42,452 bases of DNA. It comes from Bacteroidota bacterium (GTDB lineage Bacteria; Bacteroidota; Bacteroidia; Bacteroidales; GCA-2748055). Below, piece by piece: positions 24,594 through 34,451 of this stretch (the first letter of the stretch is position 1; the number at the start of each line of letters is the position of its first letter). The stretch covers positions 1-42,452 of the forward strand of contig JAIFNN010000014.1 in assembly GCA_020047715.1 (NCBI GenBank), written 5' to 3'. Position numbers and translations under genes: made by a program. The notes below the pieces were generated by a model that saw nothing but the letters and a program-made list of their open reading frames with translations, did no database searches and was not told where the DNA came from.

Positions 24594-25841
24594 CTATTTA
24601 AGCATATTTACCGCATTTTTTAGGCCTTCAACCAGTCGGTCAGTATCTTCGAAAGAATTGTAAAAAGCCATCGAAGCTCTGATGGTGCCTGAAATCTGAA
24701 AATGGTCCATTACCGGTTGTGTGCAATGGGTGCCGGTTCTGACGGCGATGCCCATTTTGTCGAGAATCATTCCTATATCGAAAGGGTGTATGTCTTGAAT
24801 GAGAAAGGAGAAAATGGAAATTTTCTCTTTTGCGTTACCGTAAATTTCCAAACCTTCAATTTCTTTAAGCCTGCTTTGGGTATATGCGAACAGGTTTTTT
24901 TCGTGTTGCATGATAGCACCAAAGCCAATGGAGTTGATGTATTCAATAGCAGTTCCAAGTCCAATGGCAGCTGTGTAATTCATTGTGCCGGCTTCGAATT
25001 TGAAGGGTAACTGGTTATAGGTTGTTTTTTCGAACTTCACACAATCTACCATGTCGCCACCACCCTGATAGGGAGGCAATGTGTCGAGCATTGCTTCTTT
25101 GCCGTAAAGAACCCCAATCCCGGTGGGTCCAAATACTTTGTGCCCCGAAAAAACGTAAAAATCGCAATCCAGATCTTGAACGTCCACGCGTGAATGCTGC
25201 ACGGCCTGCGCACCGTCGATCAGAACCGGCACATGGTGATCGTGGGCAAAGCGTATCATTTCTTTAACGGGATTAATGCTGCCCAGGGAGTTTGACACGT
25301 GTGTTACAGCAACAAGGCGGGTCTTTTCGTTGAAAAGCAGTTTGTATTCGTTTTGGAGCAGTACTCCGTTTTCATCAAAAGGGATAACCCTCAGCTTTGC
25401 TTTCTTCCGGGCACAGAGCATTTGCCAGGGCACAATATTGGAATGGTGTTCCATTTCGGAAACGATGATTTCGTCTCCCTCTTTGATGTATTTTTCCCCA
25501 AATGAAAATGCAACCGCATTTATTGAGCCTGTGGCTCCACTGGAAAAAACAATTTCGTTAGTATTACGGGCGTTTATGAAATTCCTGACGATTTCCCGGG
25601 CGTATTCGTATTCGCCAGTCATTTGCTCGCTCAGAAAATGAACTCCCCTGTGAATGCTGCTGTTTTTGCTTTCGAGGAGTTCGTTGAGTTTATCGATGAC
25701 AGCTCTGGGTTTTTGGGTGGTTGCGCCATTATCGAGGTACACAAGCGGCTTACCGTGAACCTGGGTCTGGAGAACCGGGAAATTTCTCCTGATGAGGTTT
25801 AAATCGATGCTGACAGCCGGATTGTCGGGAATCATTGGCAT
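24594..25841 (-). CDS. sufS: cysteine desulfurase SufS
   Basis: 415 residues. A PLP enzyme that takes sulfur from cysteine for Fe-S clusters. YLDNGATTQKP (35-45) opens the fold, EHHSNIVPWQ (131-140) and LIDGAQAVQH lie in the core, the PLP lysine is K235 in SGHKVFGPTG, and the sulfur-carrying Cys is C373 in RTGTHCTQP. It overlaps sufD by 10 nt; if the third residue is the true start the overlap is an ATGA. Last gene of sufBCDS before the ATPase insertion. Confidence 0.97.
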   Translation of the reverse strand: MPMIPDNPAVSIDLNLIRRNFPVLQTQVHGKPLVYLDNGATTQKPRAVIDKLNELLESKNSSIHRGVHFLSEQMTGEYEYAREIVRNFINARNTNEIVFSSGATGSINAVAFSFGEKYIKEGDEIIVSEMEHHSNIVPWQMLCARKKAKLRVIPFDENGVLLQNEYKLLFNEKTRLVAVTHVSNSLGSINPVKEMIRFAHDHHVPVLIDGAQAVQHSRVDVQDLDCDFYVFSGHKVFGPTGIGVLYGKEAMLDTLPPYQGGGDMVDCVKFEKTTYNQLPFKFEAGTMNYTAAIGLGTAIEYINSIGFGAIMQHEKNLFAYTQSRLKEIEGLEIYGNAKEKISIFSFLIQDIHPFDIGMILDKMGIAVRTGTHCTQPVMDHFQISGTIRASMAFYNSFEDTDRLVEGLKNAVNMLK

Positions 25842-27199
25842 TTCATTTTACAGTTGTTACAATGCGACAATTCCCCACGCAAACGTTTATCCACTAACTC
25901 AATAACCCTTTCGCGAAGGGGCTGAAGTTTTATTTCGGATAGAACGGCATGTGCAAAGGCATACATCAGCAGGTGCATGCTCTCTTTGTATGGAATTCCG
26001 CGGGAGCGAAGGTAAAACAGAGCATCGTTGTCCAATTGTCCAACGGTGGCGCCATGACTGCATTTCACATCATCGGCATATATCTCCAGTTGGGGACGGG
26101 TATTCATTTTTGCCGTATCGGTAAGCAGAATATTATTGTTTCGCTGATAGGCCTGGGTGTTTTGAGCGTCCTTCCATACATGGATCTTACCACTGAAGGC
26201 AGCGGTGGAATTCTCATCGAGGATTCCTTTAAAAAGCTGATTGCTGGTGCAGTTTGGAACAAGATGGTTTACATAAGTGAAGTTGTCGACGTGCTGGGTG
26301 TCATCAACAAGGTAAAGTCCTAATGAGTTGTTGTGTGCTCCCTCTCCGGCAAGGTTTACATACACGTTGTTCCGCACTCTCCCGCCATGAAGGGTGATAT
26401 AATTCGAGCTCACATTCGAATTCTGCATCTGGTGAGAATAGGTGTTGGTGAGCTGAGTTGCCCGGTTATGTTCGTTCTGAACCCTTGTAAGATCAAGGTT
26501 CGAATTCGGACCTGCATACATTTCGGTAACCGAATTGGTAAGAAACTCGTGACTGGAAAGGGTGTGATCGCAGATCAGAACCTTTGCTTCTGAATTTTCT
26601 TCCAATATAAAAAGGTTTCTGTGATGAACCATTTGAGCCTCATTCGACATAAGTAAATGAATGATCTGAAAAGGTTTGTCGCAGGTGGTGTTTTTAGGGA
26701 CATGCAAAAACACTCCGTCCTGAGCAAATGCTGTATTGAGAGCCGTAACGCCATCGTTGGCATATACAGCATATTGGGAATAGTGTTTTGCAAAGAGCTC
26801 CGGGAACTTGTTGGCTGCGGCACGAAGACTTCCGAAAACCACACCGTTTTCCAGGGTGGTGAGTTCCTGCAAGGGATTGAAATAGTAACCGTTGAGAACC
26901 AGAATAACGCGTGTGTCCAATTCGGGAATATCGCACCGGAAAAGCTCCGCCACTTCAAATTCAATCTTTTTGGGGCTGAAATTGTGTTGCAGATCTTTGC
27001 TGAAGTATTCATTTACCGGGGTATACTTGTACTTCTCGTTTTTTCTCTCTGGCAAACCTGCTCGCACGAATTCTTCCAAAGCTTTGTTTCGTATGGTATT
27101 CACATACTCTGATGAGCCCGAAAAAATAGCATCCCGGTTTTCATTGAAAAGCCTGGTAAATATATCTTTAGTGTCGATAAGTTTTACATCCACATTCAT
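25832..27199 (-). CDS. sufD: Fe-S assembly scaffold protein SufD
   Basis: 455 residues. SufD pairs with SufB in the SufBC2D complex. The family parts are visible: AGLPERKNEKYKYTPV at the N-terminus, the long right-handed beta-helix (NNVYVNLAGEGAHNNSLGLYL and following), and the C-terminal CSHGATVGQLDNDALFYL with the His shared with SufB. The last residues, CNNCKMKC, form a cysteine cluster not needed in E. coli SufD. It begins 16 nt after sufC. Confidence 0.95.
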   Translation of the reverse strand: MNVDVKLIDTKDIFTRLFNENRDAIFSGSSEYVNTIRNKALEEFVRAGLPERKNEKYKYTPVNEYFSKDLQHNFSPKKIEFEVAELFRCDIPELDTRVILVLNGYYFNPLQELTTLENGVVFGSLRAAANKFPELFAKHYSQYAVYANDGVTALNTAFAQDGVFLHVPKNTTCDKPFQIIHLLMSNEAQMVHHRNLFILEENSEAKVLICDHTLSSHEFLTNSVTEMYAGPNSNLDLTRVQNEHNRATQLTNTYSHQMQNSNVSSNYITLHGGRVRNNVYVNLAGEGAHNNSLGLYLVDDTQHVDNFTYVNHLVPNCTSNQLFKGILDENSTAAFSGKIHVWKDAQNTQAYQRNNNILLTDTAKMNTRPQLEIYADDVKCSHGATVGQLDNDALFYLRSRGIPYKESMHLLMYAFAHAVLSEIKLQPLRERVIELVDKRLRGELSHCNNCKMKCQ

Positions 27200-27215
27200 C
27201 TCTCGGTCTCCTTAA

Positions 27216-27971
27216 TTATCCCGCTATAACTTCTTCCTTGATCCAGTCGTACCCTTTTTCTTCAAGTTCGTACGCCAGAGTTTTATCGCCCGATTTCACT
27301 ATTCTGCCCTGATAGAGAACATGCACAAAATCAGGAACAATATAATCGAGAAGCCTTTGGTAATGGGTAATTACAATGGTTGCGTTTTCAGGGGAGTGGA
27401 GCTTGTTTACGCCATTGGCAACCACGCGTAGGGCATCGATATCCAGGCCCGAGTCGGTTTCGTCGAGGATAGCGAGTTTTGGTTCAAGCATAGCCATCTG
27501 GAAAATCTCGTTTTTCTTTTTTTCTCCCCCGGAAAAACCCTCATTGACAGAGCGGTTGGTAAGGTTTGAGTCTATTTCAACAACCTCTTTCTTCTCACGC
27601 ATGAGCTTAAGGAAGTCGCTTGACGAAAGTGGCTCGAGTTTCTGGTATTTTCGTTTTTCATTCACAGCCGAACGCATGAAATTCACCATGCTTACGCCTG
27701 GAATCTCCACAGGATATTGAAAACCAAGAAAGAGTCCGGCACGGGCGCGGTCCTCAGGCGACATTTCCAACAGGTCGTTGCCCAGAAAAGTAATGCTTCC
27801 ACCTGTAACACTTGCGTAATCGCGACCCGAAAGAGCGGCTGCAAGAGTGCTTTTCCCCGATCCGTTTGGGCCCATTATTGCATGGATTTCTCCGGGCTTA
27901 ATCTCGAGGTTGATTCCTTTCAGAATTTCCTTATCTTCTATGGAGACTTTTAAGTTCTTGATTGAGAGCAT
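27216..27971 (-). CDS. sufC: Fe-S assembly ATPase SufC
   Basis: 251 residues, an ABC-type ATPase without membrane domain. Walker A GPNGSGKST (34-42), the SufC signature FSGGEKKKNE (146-155), Walker B LAILDET (167-173) and the switch His in VITHYQRLL are all intact. Dimerisation on SufB-SufD drives cluster assembly in the cytoplasm. It lies between sufB and sufD on the minus strand. Confidence 0.97.
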   Translation of the reverse strand: MLSIKNLKVSIEDKEILKGINLEIKPGEIHAIMGPNGSGKSTLAAALSGRDYASVTGGSITFLGNDLLEMSPEDRARAGLFLGFQYPVEIPGVSMVNFMRSAVNEKRKYQKLEPLSSSDFLKLMREKKEVVEIDSNLTNRSVNEGFSGGEKKKNEIFQMAMLEPKLAILDETDSGLDIDALRVVANGVNKLHSPENATIVITHYQRLLDYIVPDFVHVLYQGRIVKSGDKTLAYELEEKGYDWIKEEVIAG

Positions 27972-28015
27972 ATTTAATTTTAGAATTTATTTGGTTTAAA
28001 CATCTTTTTTCGAAC

Positions 28016-28040
28016 GGTAGGTGAGCCCGTCGAACCTACC
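28016..28040 (-). other. intercistronic hairpin between sufB and sufC
   Basis: GGTAGGT (28016-28022) pairs with ACCTACC (28034-28040), overlapping the sufB stop codon; the loop contains TGAGCCCGTCGAA, close to the hairpin motif found in repeat copy B. No T tract follows in the sufC direction, so it is more likely an mRNA processing or stability element than a terminator. Confidence 0.45.
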
Positions 28041-29481
28041 CTACACTTCCCTCCAGTGTAATGGCAAGCAATTTCTGCGCTTCGACGGCAAATTCCATGG
28101 GAAGTTTGTTCAGGACTTCCTTGGCATAGCCGTTTACGATAAGGCTGATAGCCGTTTCGGTATCAATACCACGCTGGTTGCAATAAAAAATCTGGTCTTC
28201 TCCAATTTTAGAGGTTGTGGCCTCATGTTCAACAATAGCTGTTTTGTTATCTACCTCAATATAGGGCCAGGTATGGGCTCCGCATTTGTCGCCCAGAAGA
28301 AGAGAGTCGCACTGTGAGTAATTTCTGGCATTTTCAGCGCCCTTCATCACTTTTACCAATCCCCTGTAAGAATTCTCGCTGAAACCTGCAGAGATTCCTT
28401 TGGAAATGATCGTGCTTTTAGTGTTTTTCCCGATATGAATCATTTTGGTTCCGGTGTCGGCTTGCTGATGATTGTTTGTAACCGCTACGGAATAGAACTC
28501 TGCAATGGAGTTGTTGCCGCGTAAAATACAGCTTGGATATTTCCAGGTGATGGCAGAGCCTGTTTCGACTTGTGTCCAAGAGATTTTTGAAAAATCTCCT
28601 TTGCAGATTCCCCGTTTGGTGACGAAGTTGTAAATACCGCCAATGCCATTTTTATCCCCTGGATACCAGTTCTGTACCGTTGAGTATTTAACCTGAGCGT
28701 GATCCATGGCAACAATCTCAACTATAGCGGCATGAAGCTGGTTCTCGTCCCTTTGCGGGGCGGTGCATCCTTCAAGGTAACTTACATAACTGCCTTCTTC
28801 AGCAACGATAAGAGTCCTTTCGAACTGTCCGGTATTTGCCGCGTTGATGCGGAAATAGGTGGATAGTTCCATGGGGCAGCGAATCCCTTTGGGAATATAA
28901 CAGAAAGACCCGTCACTAAATACTGCTGAGTTTAAAGCCGCAAAATAGTTGTCGGTGTAGGGAACAACCGATCCCATATATTTCTTGATCAGGTCGGGAT
29001 GATTTTGCACCGCTTCGCTAAACGAACAAAAGATGATGCCTTTTTCGGCAAGAGTTTCCTTAAAAGTTGTTTTAACCGACACGCTGTCCATCACGGCATC
29101 CACGGCTACACCGGCAAGTGCTTTTTGTTCTTCAAGGGGGATGCCAAGTTTGTTGAAGGTGTCGAGCAACTCGGGATCAACCTCATCCAGGCTATTGAGT
29201 TTTGCGCTTTGCTTGGGCGCTGAGTAGTAAATGATGTCCTGATAATTGATTTCCGGTAGTTCGAGATGCGCCCATTTGGGCATCGTCATTTTTTGCCAAT
29301 GTCGAAATGCCTTCAGCCGAAACTCCAGCATCCACTCAGGTTCGTTTTTTTTCGCGGAGATGATGGCAACGACCTCTTCGCTAAGACCTTTTGGAATCGA
29401 CTCGGTTTCGATATCCGTAACAAATCCGTATTTGTAGTCGCTCTGCGTGAGCTCGTTCAGTATTTTGTTGTTTTCACTCAT
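28036..29481 (-). CDS. sufB: Fe-S assembly scaffold protein SufB
   Basis: 481 residues, full length for SufB, the subunit on which the cluster is built. [18 protein letters not shown] near the N-terminus, the repeated beta-helix core ([41 protein letters not shown]) and [22 protein letters not shown] with the cluster-related Cys residues match the family. First gene of the sufBCDS unit. A TATATTTG -7 box lies about 70 nt upstream. Confidence 0.97.
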   Translation of the reverse strand: MSENNKILNELTQSDYKYGFVTDIETESIPKGLSEEVVAIISAKKNEPEWMLEFRLKAFRHWQKMTMPKWAHLELPEINYQDIIYYSAPKQSAKLNSLDEVDPELLDTFNKLGIPLEEQKALAGVAVDAVMDSVSVKTTFKETLAEKGIIFCSFSEAVQNHPDLIKKYMGSVVPYTDNYFAALNSAVFSDGSFCYIPKGIRCPMELSTYFRINAANTGQFERTLIVAEEGSYVSYLEGCTAPQRDENQLHAAIVEIVAMDHAQVKYSTVQNWYPGDKNGIGGIYNFVTKRGICKGDFSKISWTQVETGSAITWKYPSCILRGNNSIAEFYSVAVTNNHQQADTGTKMIHIGKNTKSTIISKGISAGFSENSYRGLVKVMKGAENARNYSQCDSLLLGDKCGAHTWPYIEVDNKTAIVEHEATTSKIGEDQIFYCNQRGIDTETAISLIVNGYAKEVLNKLPMEFAVEAQKLLAITLEGSVG

Positions 29482-29784
29482 AGCTGTTTTCCAATTCGAT
29501 AAAACTCAATCCCGATCAGCTTTATTTAGATTAAATATAAATAGGGTGCAAATATACGAAATATTTCAGATTATCGTGGTTACATTTATTGGGTTTTGAC
29601 ATTATTACTTAAGGGAACGGAGGCAAAAGCTATTTTTTCCAATTATTAAAAAGTAAATTTTAGATAGAGAAGCATTTAGTTACTTTTACGGCAAATTGCA
29701 GCCAATTTCCAATCCATTGACGGCAAAATTTTTTGTGTATATGAACTTTCAATAATTCTAATTCCGAATCCCAAAATAATTCCC
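29482..29784. other. 303-bp divergent intergenic region, sufB / thiL
   Basis: AT-rich; the sufB -7 box (29549-29556) is the only clear signal. I looked for a TPP riboswitch ahead of thiL and for an IscR-like dyad ahead of sufB and saw neither. Confidence 0.5.
29549..29556 (-). promoter_or_regulatory. -7 promoter element for sufBCDS
   Basis: TATATTTG on the minus strand matches TAnnTTTG and is followed by CACCC. It predicts a leader of about 60 nt before the sufB ATG. The -33 region has no clean TTG. Confidence 0.5.
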
Positions 29785-30825
29785 ATGGAACAAAAAAAAC
29801 CTACCATGCTTTCCGAAATCGGGGAGTTTGGGCTAATCGACAGGCTTACCTCCAATCGAAAACTAGTTCATACCTCCAGCATTAAAGCTGTGGGCGACGA
29901 TGCTGCTGTAATTGATGCAGGCGACCATTGCATGCTGGTTACTACCGATCTTCTGGTGGAGGGAATTCATTTCAACCTGGTTTACACACCGCTCAAGCAT
30001 CTTGGCTACAAGGCAGTTTCAGTTAACGTTTCAGACATTTACGCGATGAACGCAGAGCCCCGGCAGATTACCGTTTCCATAGCAGTTTCAGGGAAATTCT
30101 CCCTCCAAGCCCTGGAGGAACTTTACTCGGGAATTTATATGGCTTGCGACAAATACAATGTGGATCTGGTAGGGGGAGACACTTCCTCTTCGGTAACTGG
30201 TCTGACCCTGAGCATAACAGCCATTGGAGTGGCCAAGAGGGAGGAGATTGTTTACCGGAGCGGAGCCCAAACCAACGACCTGATCTGCGTTAGCGGGGAT
30301 CTTGGTGCAGCGTACATCGGTTTGCAGTTATTGGAAAGGGAAAAAGCAATTTTCGAAAAAGATCCATCCTTGCAGCCCGATCTGGAAGGCCATGATTATA
30401 TCGTGGGAAGGCAACTGAAACCGGAAGCTCGTGGTGATATTATTAAGCTGTTGAAGGAGCATAAAATACAGCCCACCGCAATGATTGATATCTCTGACGG
30501 TTTATCTTCGGAAATCCTTCACATCTGCAAAAATTCTGATAAAGGTTGCCGGATCTACCAGGAGAAAATCCCCATCGATCATACTACCGCCCTTATGGCG
30601 GAAGAGTTTAACATTGAGCCTCTGATCTGCGCCTTGCACGGGGGTGAGGACTATGAGCTTTTGTTTACAGTTCCCCTGAGAGACTTTGATAAAGTGAAGG
30701 AACTGAAAGAAATCCATATTATTGGAAAGGTTATGGATAAGGAAGAAAACGCCCTAATGGTAAGCAGTGGGGGCAATACCATTCAGCTCAGGGCACAGGG
30801 TTGGGATGGACTGGCAGAAAGATAG
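29785..30825 (+). CDS. thiL: thiamine-phosphate kinase ThiL
   Basis: 346 residues of the PurM/ThiL fold. It phosphorylates thiamine phosphate to the cofactor thiamine diphosphate. The ATP/Mg2+-binding Asp residues are in VGDDAAVIDAGDHCMLVTTDLLVEGIHF, with SVNVSDIYAMNAEP and VGGDTSSS following; MIDISDGLSSEI and LHGGEDYELLFTV are the C-terminal family motifs. Start at MEQKKPTMLSEIGEFGLIDRL. It converges on lpxA with only 8 nt between stops, leaving no room for a separate terminator. Confidence 0.96.
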   Translation: MEQKKPTMLSEIGEFGLIDRLTSNRKLVHTSSIKAVGDDAAVIDAGDHCMLVTTDLLVEGIHFNLVYTPLKHLGYKAVSVNVSDIYAMNAEPRQITVSIAVSGKFSLQALEELYSGIYMACDKYNVDLVGGDTSSSVTGLTLSITAIGVAKREEIVYRSGAQTNDLICVSGDLGAAYIGLQLLEREKAIFEKDPSLQPDLEGHDYIVGRQLKPEARGDIIKLLKEHKIQPTAMIDISDGLSSEILHICKNSDKGCRIYQEKIPIDHTTALMAEEFNIEPLICALHGGEDYELLFTVPLRDFDKVKELKEIHIIGKVMDKEENALMVSSGGNTIQLRAQGWDGLAER

Positions 30826-30833
30826 GGATGAGC

Positions 30834-31631
30834 TTATTCTTCAGTGTTCCGTGAATCCAGAACACTACGGATAATGCCCCTTTTTGACCCTCTAACGAAA
30901 TTGAGAATCACATCTCTTTCAGTTGAACCTGACAGGTTTTCTTCAATAAAAACCAGCGCCTGGGAAACATTCAGCCCTTTTTGGTAGATAATGCGGTAGA
31001 TATCCAGAATCTGGTTTATTGCTTCGTTTGAGAACCCTCGTCTTCTGAGGCCAACGGAGTTAACCCCGGTGTAGGCAAGCGGGTCTCTTCCTGCCATGCA
31101 GTAAGGAGGAACATCTTTGGTTACTTTGCTTCCGCCCTGAATCATAACATGAGTGCCAATGCGGCAAAATTGATGGACAAGGCTACCTGGACTCAGTATG
31201 GCAAAATCGTCCATCTCAACTTCACCGGCCAGACCTGCATAGCTGCCAACTATACAACCATTGCCAATTATTGTATCGTGCGCTACATGTCCATAAGACA
31301 TGATAAGGCAATTGCTCCCAATTACTGTTTTCTCTTTCGCCTTTGTTCCGCGGTTAATGGTAGCAAATTCGCGGATGGTGGTGTTATCACCAATAATTGC
31401 TGTGGTATATTCCCCATCGAATTTTTTATCCTGGGGGGTGCCGGAGATGACGGCTCCCGGATGAATCTGGCAGTTTTTACCGATACGCGAGCCGTTCATG
31501 ATAACGGCATTGGGACCAATCCAGGTTCCATCTCCAATTATCACATCTTCCTGGATACTTACGAACGATTCGATAATAACATTCTCACCGATTTTGGCAT
31601 TTGGGTGAATGGATGTAAGCGGGTAATTCAT
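30834..31631 (-). CDS. lpxA: UDP-N-acetylglucosamine O-acyltransferase LpxA
   Basis: 265 residues, the usual length. First enzyme of lipid A synthesis: it moves a 3-hydroxyacyl chain from ACP to UDP-GlcNAc. Hexapeptide repeats of the left-handed beta-helix run from residue ~3 to ~185 (IHPNAKIGENVIIESFVSI onward); the catalytic His is in the YGHVAHD segment; the helical C-terminus carries YTGVNSVGLRRRGFS. Its ATG directly follows the stop of the lpxC/fabZ gene, so the two are coupled. Confidence 0.97.
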   Translation of the reverse strand: MNYPLTSIHPNAKIGENVIIESFVSIQEDVIIGDGTWIGPNAVIMNGSRIGKNCQIHPGAVISGTPQDKKFDGEYTTAIIGDNTTIREFATINRGTKAKEKTVIGSNCLIMSYGHVAHDTIIGNGCIVGSYAGLAGEVEMDDFAILSPGSLVHQFCRIGTHVMIQGGSKVTKDVPPYCMAGRDPLAYTGVNSVGLRRRGFSNEAINQILDIYRIIYQKGLNVSQALVFIEENLSGSTERDVILNFVRGSKRGIIRSVLDSRNTEE

Positions 31632-33026
31632 TTATTTTGCTTTTGATATCTGGGCCATCATTTCTCCTTCAATAACAAGATTCTCTCCAACATAACCTTC
31701 CCCGAACATAATGGCAATGCCTCTTCTGATGGGTTCGAGAAGTGTCATTTTGAGAATGAGGGTATCTCCCGGCACAACTTTTCTTTTAAACCGTACTTTG
31801 TCAATTTTCAGGAAAAAGGTAAGGTAGTTTTCGGGATCGGGGACTGTATTCAGAACTAACACCCCGCCAACCTGAGCCAAGGCTTCAACCTGCAAAACAC
31901 CAGGCATAATTGGCTCTCCGGGGAAATGTCCCACAAAGAAGGGCTCGTTCATGGTCACGTTTTTGATACCGATAACCGTTTTCTCATCCCTGAAGATGAT
32001 TTTATCGACAAGCAAAAAGGGTGAACGATGGGGTAAAATACCTTGTATCCCAACCACATTTATAAGGGCTTCCTCGTTGGGGTTGTATTTTGGAATGTGC
32101 TTTTTCGCCTTATCCTTTTTCGCCATCTGCCGAAGGATACGCGCAAATTCGGTGTTTGCATGATGACCCGGACGGGTGGCAATAATCTTGCCTTTGAAGG
32201 GCATACCGATTAAGGAAAGGTCTCCGATCAAATCAAGCAACTTGTGACGGGCAGGCTCATTCGGGAAATGAAGGTCGAGGTTATTCAATACTCCTTCCGG
32301 CTTAACATGCATGCTGGGCTTATTGAATAATTTGGCGAGACGATCCAGTTCCTCCTGCGAAACCTGACGGTCCATAATAACGATGGCATTATCAAGATCA
32401 CCTCCCTTTATAAGATTATGCTTTGCCAATAACTCTAATTCATGAAGGAAAACGAAGGTGCGGCTCGGAGCTATCTCTTTTTTGAATTTCTTGAGATCGT
32501 CAAGTGTTGCGTACTGGTTGCCAAGAACCTTCGAATTATAGTCGATGAGTACATTCATGGATAACTCTTCATCGGGATAGGCTATGATATGAATACCCTT
32601 TTCTTCATCGTAATACTCAACTCTTTCGCTAGGGGTAAAATATATTTTGTCGGCATCAAGGTCTTCAACGCCTACAGTTTCCAGAGCCTCAATGTAAATT
32701 CGCGAGCTGCCGTCAAGTATAGGCGCTTCGGGACCGTTAAGTTGTATGAGGAGGTTATCGATTTCCATTCCCACGCAGGCAGCCAGGCAATGCTCGATAG
32801 TCATTACTTTTCCACCATTCTCCTCGAGGGTTGTTCCTCTGGATGTTTCGGTGACATTCTCTGCAAGAGCACGTATCAGCGGCTGATTTGGAAGATCGGT
32901 TCTTTGAAATACAAAGCCATGATTGGCTGGTGCTGGATTAAAGGTAAGTTCAACATCTACTCCGGAGTGCAGTCCTTTTCCTTTTACGCTAACCGCCTTC
33001 CGGATAGTTTTTTGTTTATCTGCCAT
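31632..33026 (-). CDS. lpxC-fabZ: bifunctional LpxC deacetylase / FabZ 3-hydroxyacyl-ACP dehydratase
   Basis: 464 residues joining two enzymes, the arrangement usual in Bacteroidota. Residues 1-~305 are LpxC, the committed Zn-dependent deacetylase of lipid A synthesis: H79 in TIEH, H261 and D265 in RHKLLDLIGD, and H288/H289 in RPGHHANTEF. Residues ~320-460 are FabZ, which removes water from 3-hydroxyacyl-ACP: LPHRSPFLLVD (331-341) and VGHFPGEPIMPGVLQVEALAQ with H367 and E381. Both active sites are complete. The fusion puts the two users of 3-hydroxyacyl-ACP flux in one protein. A TACATTTG -7 box is at 33046-33053. Confidence 0.97.
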   Translation of the reverse strand: MADKQKTIRKAVSVKGKGLHSGVDVELTFNPAPANHGFVFQRTDLPNQPLIRALAENVTETSRGTTLEENGGKVMTIEHCLAACVGMEIDNLLIQLNGPEAPILDGSSRIYIEALETVGVEDLDADKIYFTPSERVEYYDEEKGIHIIAYPDEELSMNVLIDYNSKVLGNQYATLDDLKKFKKEIAPSRTFVFLHELELLAKHNLIKGGDLDNAIVIMDRQVSQEELDRLAKLFNKPSMHVKPEGVLNNLDLHFPNEPARHKLLDLIGDLSLIGMPFKGKIIATRPGHHANTEFARILRQMAKKDKAKKHIPKYNPNEEALINVVGIQGILPHRSPFLLVDKIIFRDEKTVIGIKNVTMNEPFFVGHFPGEPIMPGVLQVEALAQVGGVLVLNTVPDPENYLTFFLKIDKVRFKRKVVPGDTLILKMTLLEPIRRGIAIMFGEGYVGENLVIEGEMMAQISKAK

Positions 33027-33045
33027 ATATAAGTTTTGGGTAATT

Positions 33046-33053
33046 CAAATGTA
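33046..33053 (-). promoter_or_regulatory. -7 promoter element for lpxC/fabZ-lpxA
   Basis: TACATTTG on the minus strand, about 20 nt before the ATG, with TTTG 17 nt further upstream. It suggests that lpxC/fabZ-lpxA can be transcribed apart from lpxD. Confidence 0.45.
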
Positions 33054-33170
33054 AAAAACGCCGCAATATACAAAAAATCAATGAATCGAAAAGAAAAACA
33101 AAAAAACACATTCGAGTCTAAAGGCTTGTGTAAATAGGCTAAAGCAAGTAATCAGGAATTTTGGTTCGAA

Positions 33171-34208
33171 CTATTTTTTTTCTTTGAGCTCTTTGATATC
33201 TCTCTCATGTTGCATTACCTGATAACGCAAATCAGGGAGTTTGTTGAAAATAGCGGATGACTTCCAGAAGTCCTTAAAATTAATTGCAGGAGATCCTTGA
33301 AGTACCTCGCCGTCTTTTAAATCCCTCATAATCCCCGATTGGCCTCCCACCTTTATATCGTTGCCAATGTTCAGGTGCCCAACAATTGCAACCTGACCGG
33401 AAAACATATTGTTTTTGCCCACTTTGGTCGATCCGGCAATTCCTGTCTGTGCAGCCATAGCTGTGTTTTCCCCAACTTCCACGTTGTGGGCGATCTGAAT
33501 AAGATTATCAAGTTTAACCCCAGTGTGAATGATGGTCGCACCCATCGTTGCCCGATCGATGCAGCAGTTGGCTCCGATTTCCACATTGTCTTCGATAATC
33601 ACAATACCGATCTGGGGAATTTTTTTGTAGGTTTTGTCGGCCTGGGGAGCAAATCCAAATCCATCTGCACCAATAACAGTTCCCGAATGAATAATACAGT
33701 TTTTACCGATCTTGCATCCCTCGTATACTTTTACTCCCGAATAAAGAAGAGTGCCCTCCCCAATCTCAACCCCTTCACCTATATATACCTGAGGATAGAT
33801 TTTTACATTGTTGCCGATCCGGGCCTTGCTGTCAATAACGGCAAAGTCGCCGATATAAACATTTTCACCAACCATAGCGTCCTCACGGATACTGGCCAGA
33901 TTATGAATGCCCGTTTTCTGTGGTTTCGACTGCTGGTATAGCTCCAGAAGCGATGCAAAGGCCTCATAGGCATTCTCAACACGAACCAGAGTAGCCGAAA
34001 CCGGTTTTTCGGGTTTAAAACTATTGTTAACAAGCACTATTGATGCCTGAGTTTCGTAAATATATTTCTCGTATTTCGGATTCGCCAGAAAGGTTAAAGT
34101 TCCCGGCTTCCCATCTTCAATTTTCGATATGTTTTCGACTTCTACTTCCGGGTTACCATCTATTTCTCCTTTGAGAAAGGAGGCAATCATTTGTGCTTTG
34201 AATTTCAT
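33171..34208 (-). CDS. lpxD: UDP-3-O-acylglucosamine N-acyltransferase LpxD
   Basis: 345 residues from the ATG giving [18 protein letters not shown], which fits the LpxD N-terminal uridine-binding domain; an ATG 27 nt upstream adds residues the family lacks. LpxD adds the second 3-hydroxyacyl chain in lipid A synthesis. The hexapeptide beta-helix runs from about residue 100 to 310 and includes [14 protein letters not shown] and the catalytic His in [13 protein letters not shown]. The C-terminus is a helix ([15 protein letters not shown]). It lies upstream of lpxC/fabZ with a 144-nt gap. Confidence 0.95.
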   Translation of the reverse strand: MKFKAQMIASFLKGEIDGNPEVEVENISKIEDGKPGTLTFLANPKYEKYIYETQASIVLVNNSFKPEKPVSATLVRVENAYEAFASLLELYQQSKPQKTGIHNLASIREDAMVGENVYIGDFAVIDSKARIGNNVKIYPQVYIGEGVEIGEGTLLYSGVKVYEGCKIGKNCIIHSGTVIGADGFGFAPQADKTYKKIPQIGIVIIEDNVEIGANCCIDRATMGATIIHTGVKLDNLIQIAHNVEVGENTAMAAQTGIAGSTKVGKNNMFSGQVAIVGHLNIGNDIKVGGQSGIMRDLKDGEVLQGSPAINFKDFWKSSAIFNKLPDLRYQVMQHERDIKELKEKK

Positions 34209-34451
34209 GGGGCTTGTAATATTATTATATATCAAAGGTTTGTTTATACTTTATATCTTTTCAATATCTGTGCTGGTGGACCTCCCCTCGTCCCCTCCAG
34301 AGGCCAACGATGCTCCTCAAAGACGGCAAAAATATTCATTTAATTTGTATTAAAACTCATTTCATTCAATAATGTTAGGAGGGTCAATTCCTTTCTTGAA
34401 ATTAAACAAAGAGCTTCAACTTTGCATATGGGAAGGTCGGTAAAGATGAAT

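Noticed and set aside
29482-29784. TPP riboswitch ahead of thiL
   Set aside because: No CUGAGA-type core or matching stems were found.
33339-33941. 200-codon plus-strand frame
   Set aside because: Antisense to the hexapeptide-repeat region of lpxD, whose periodic codon pattern leaves open opposite frames.
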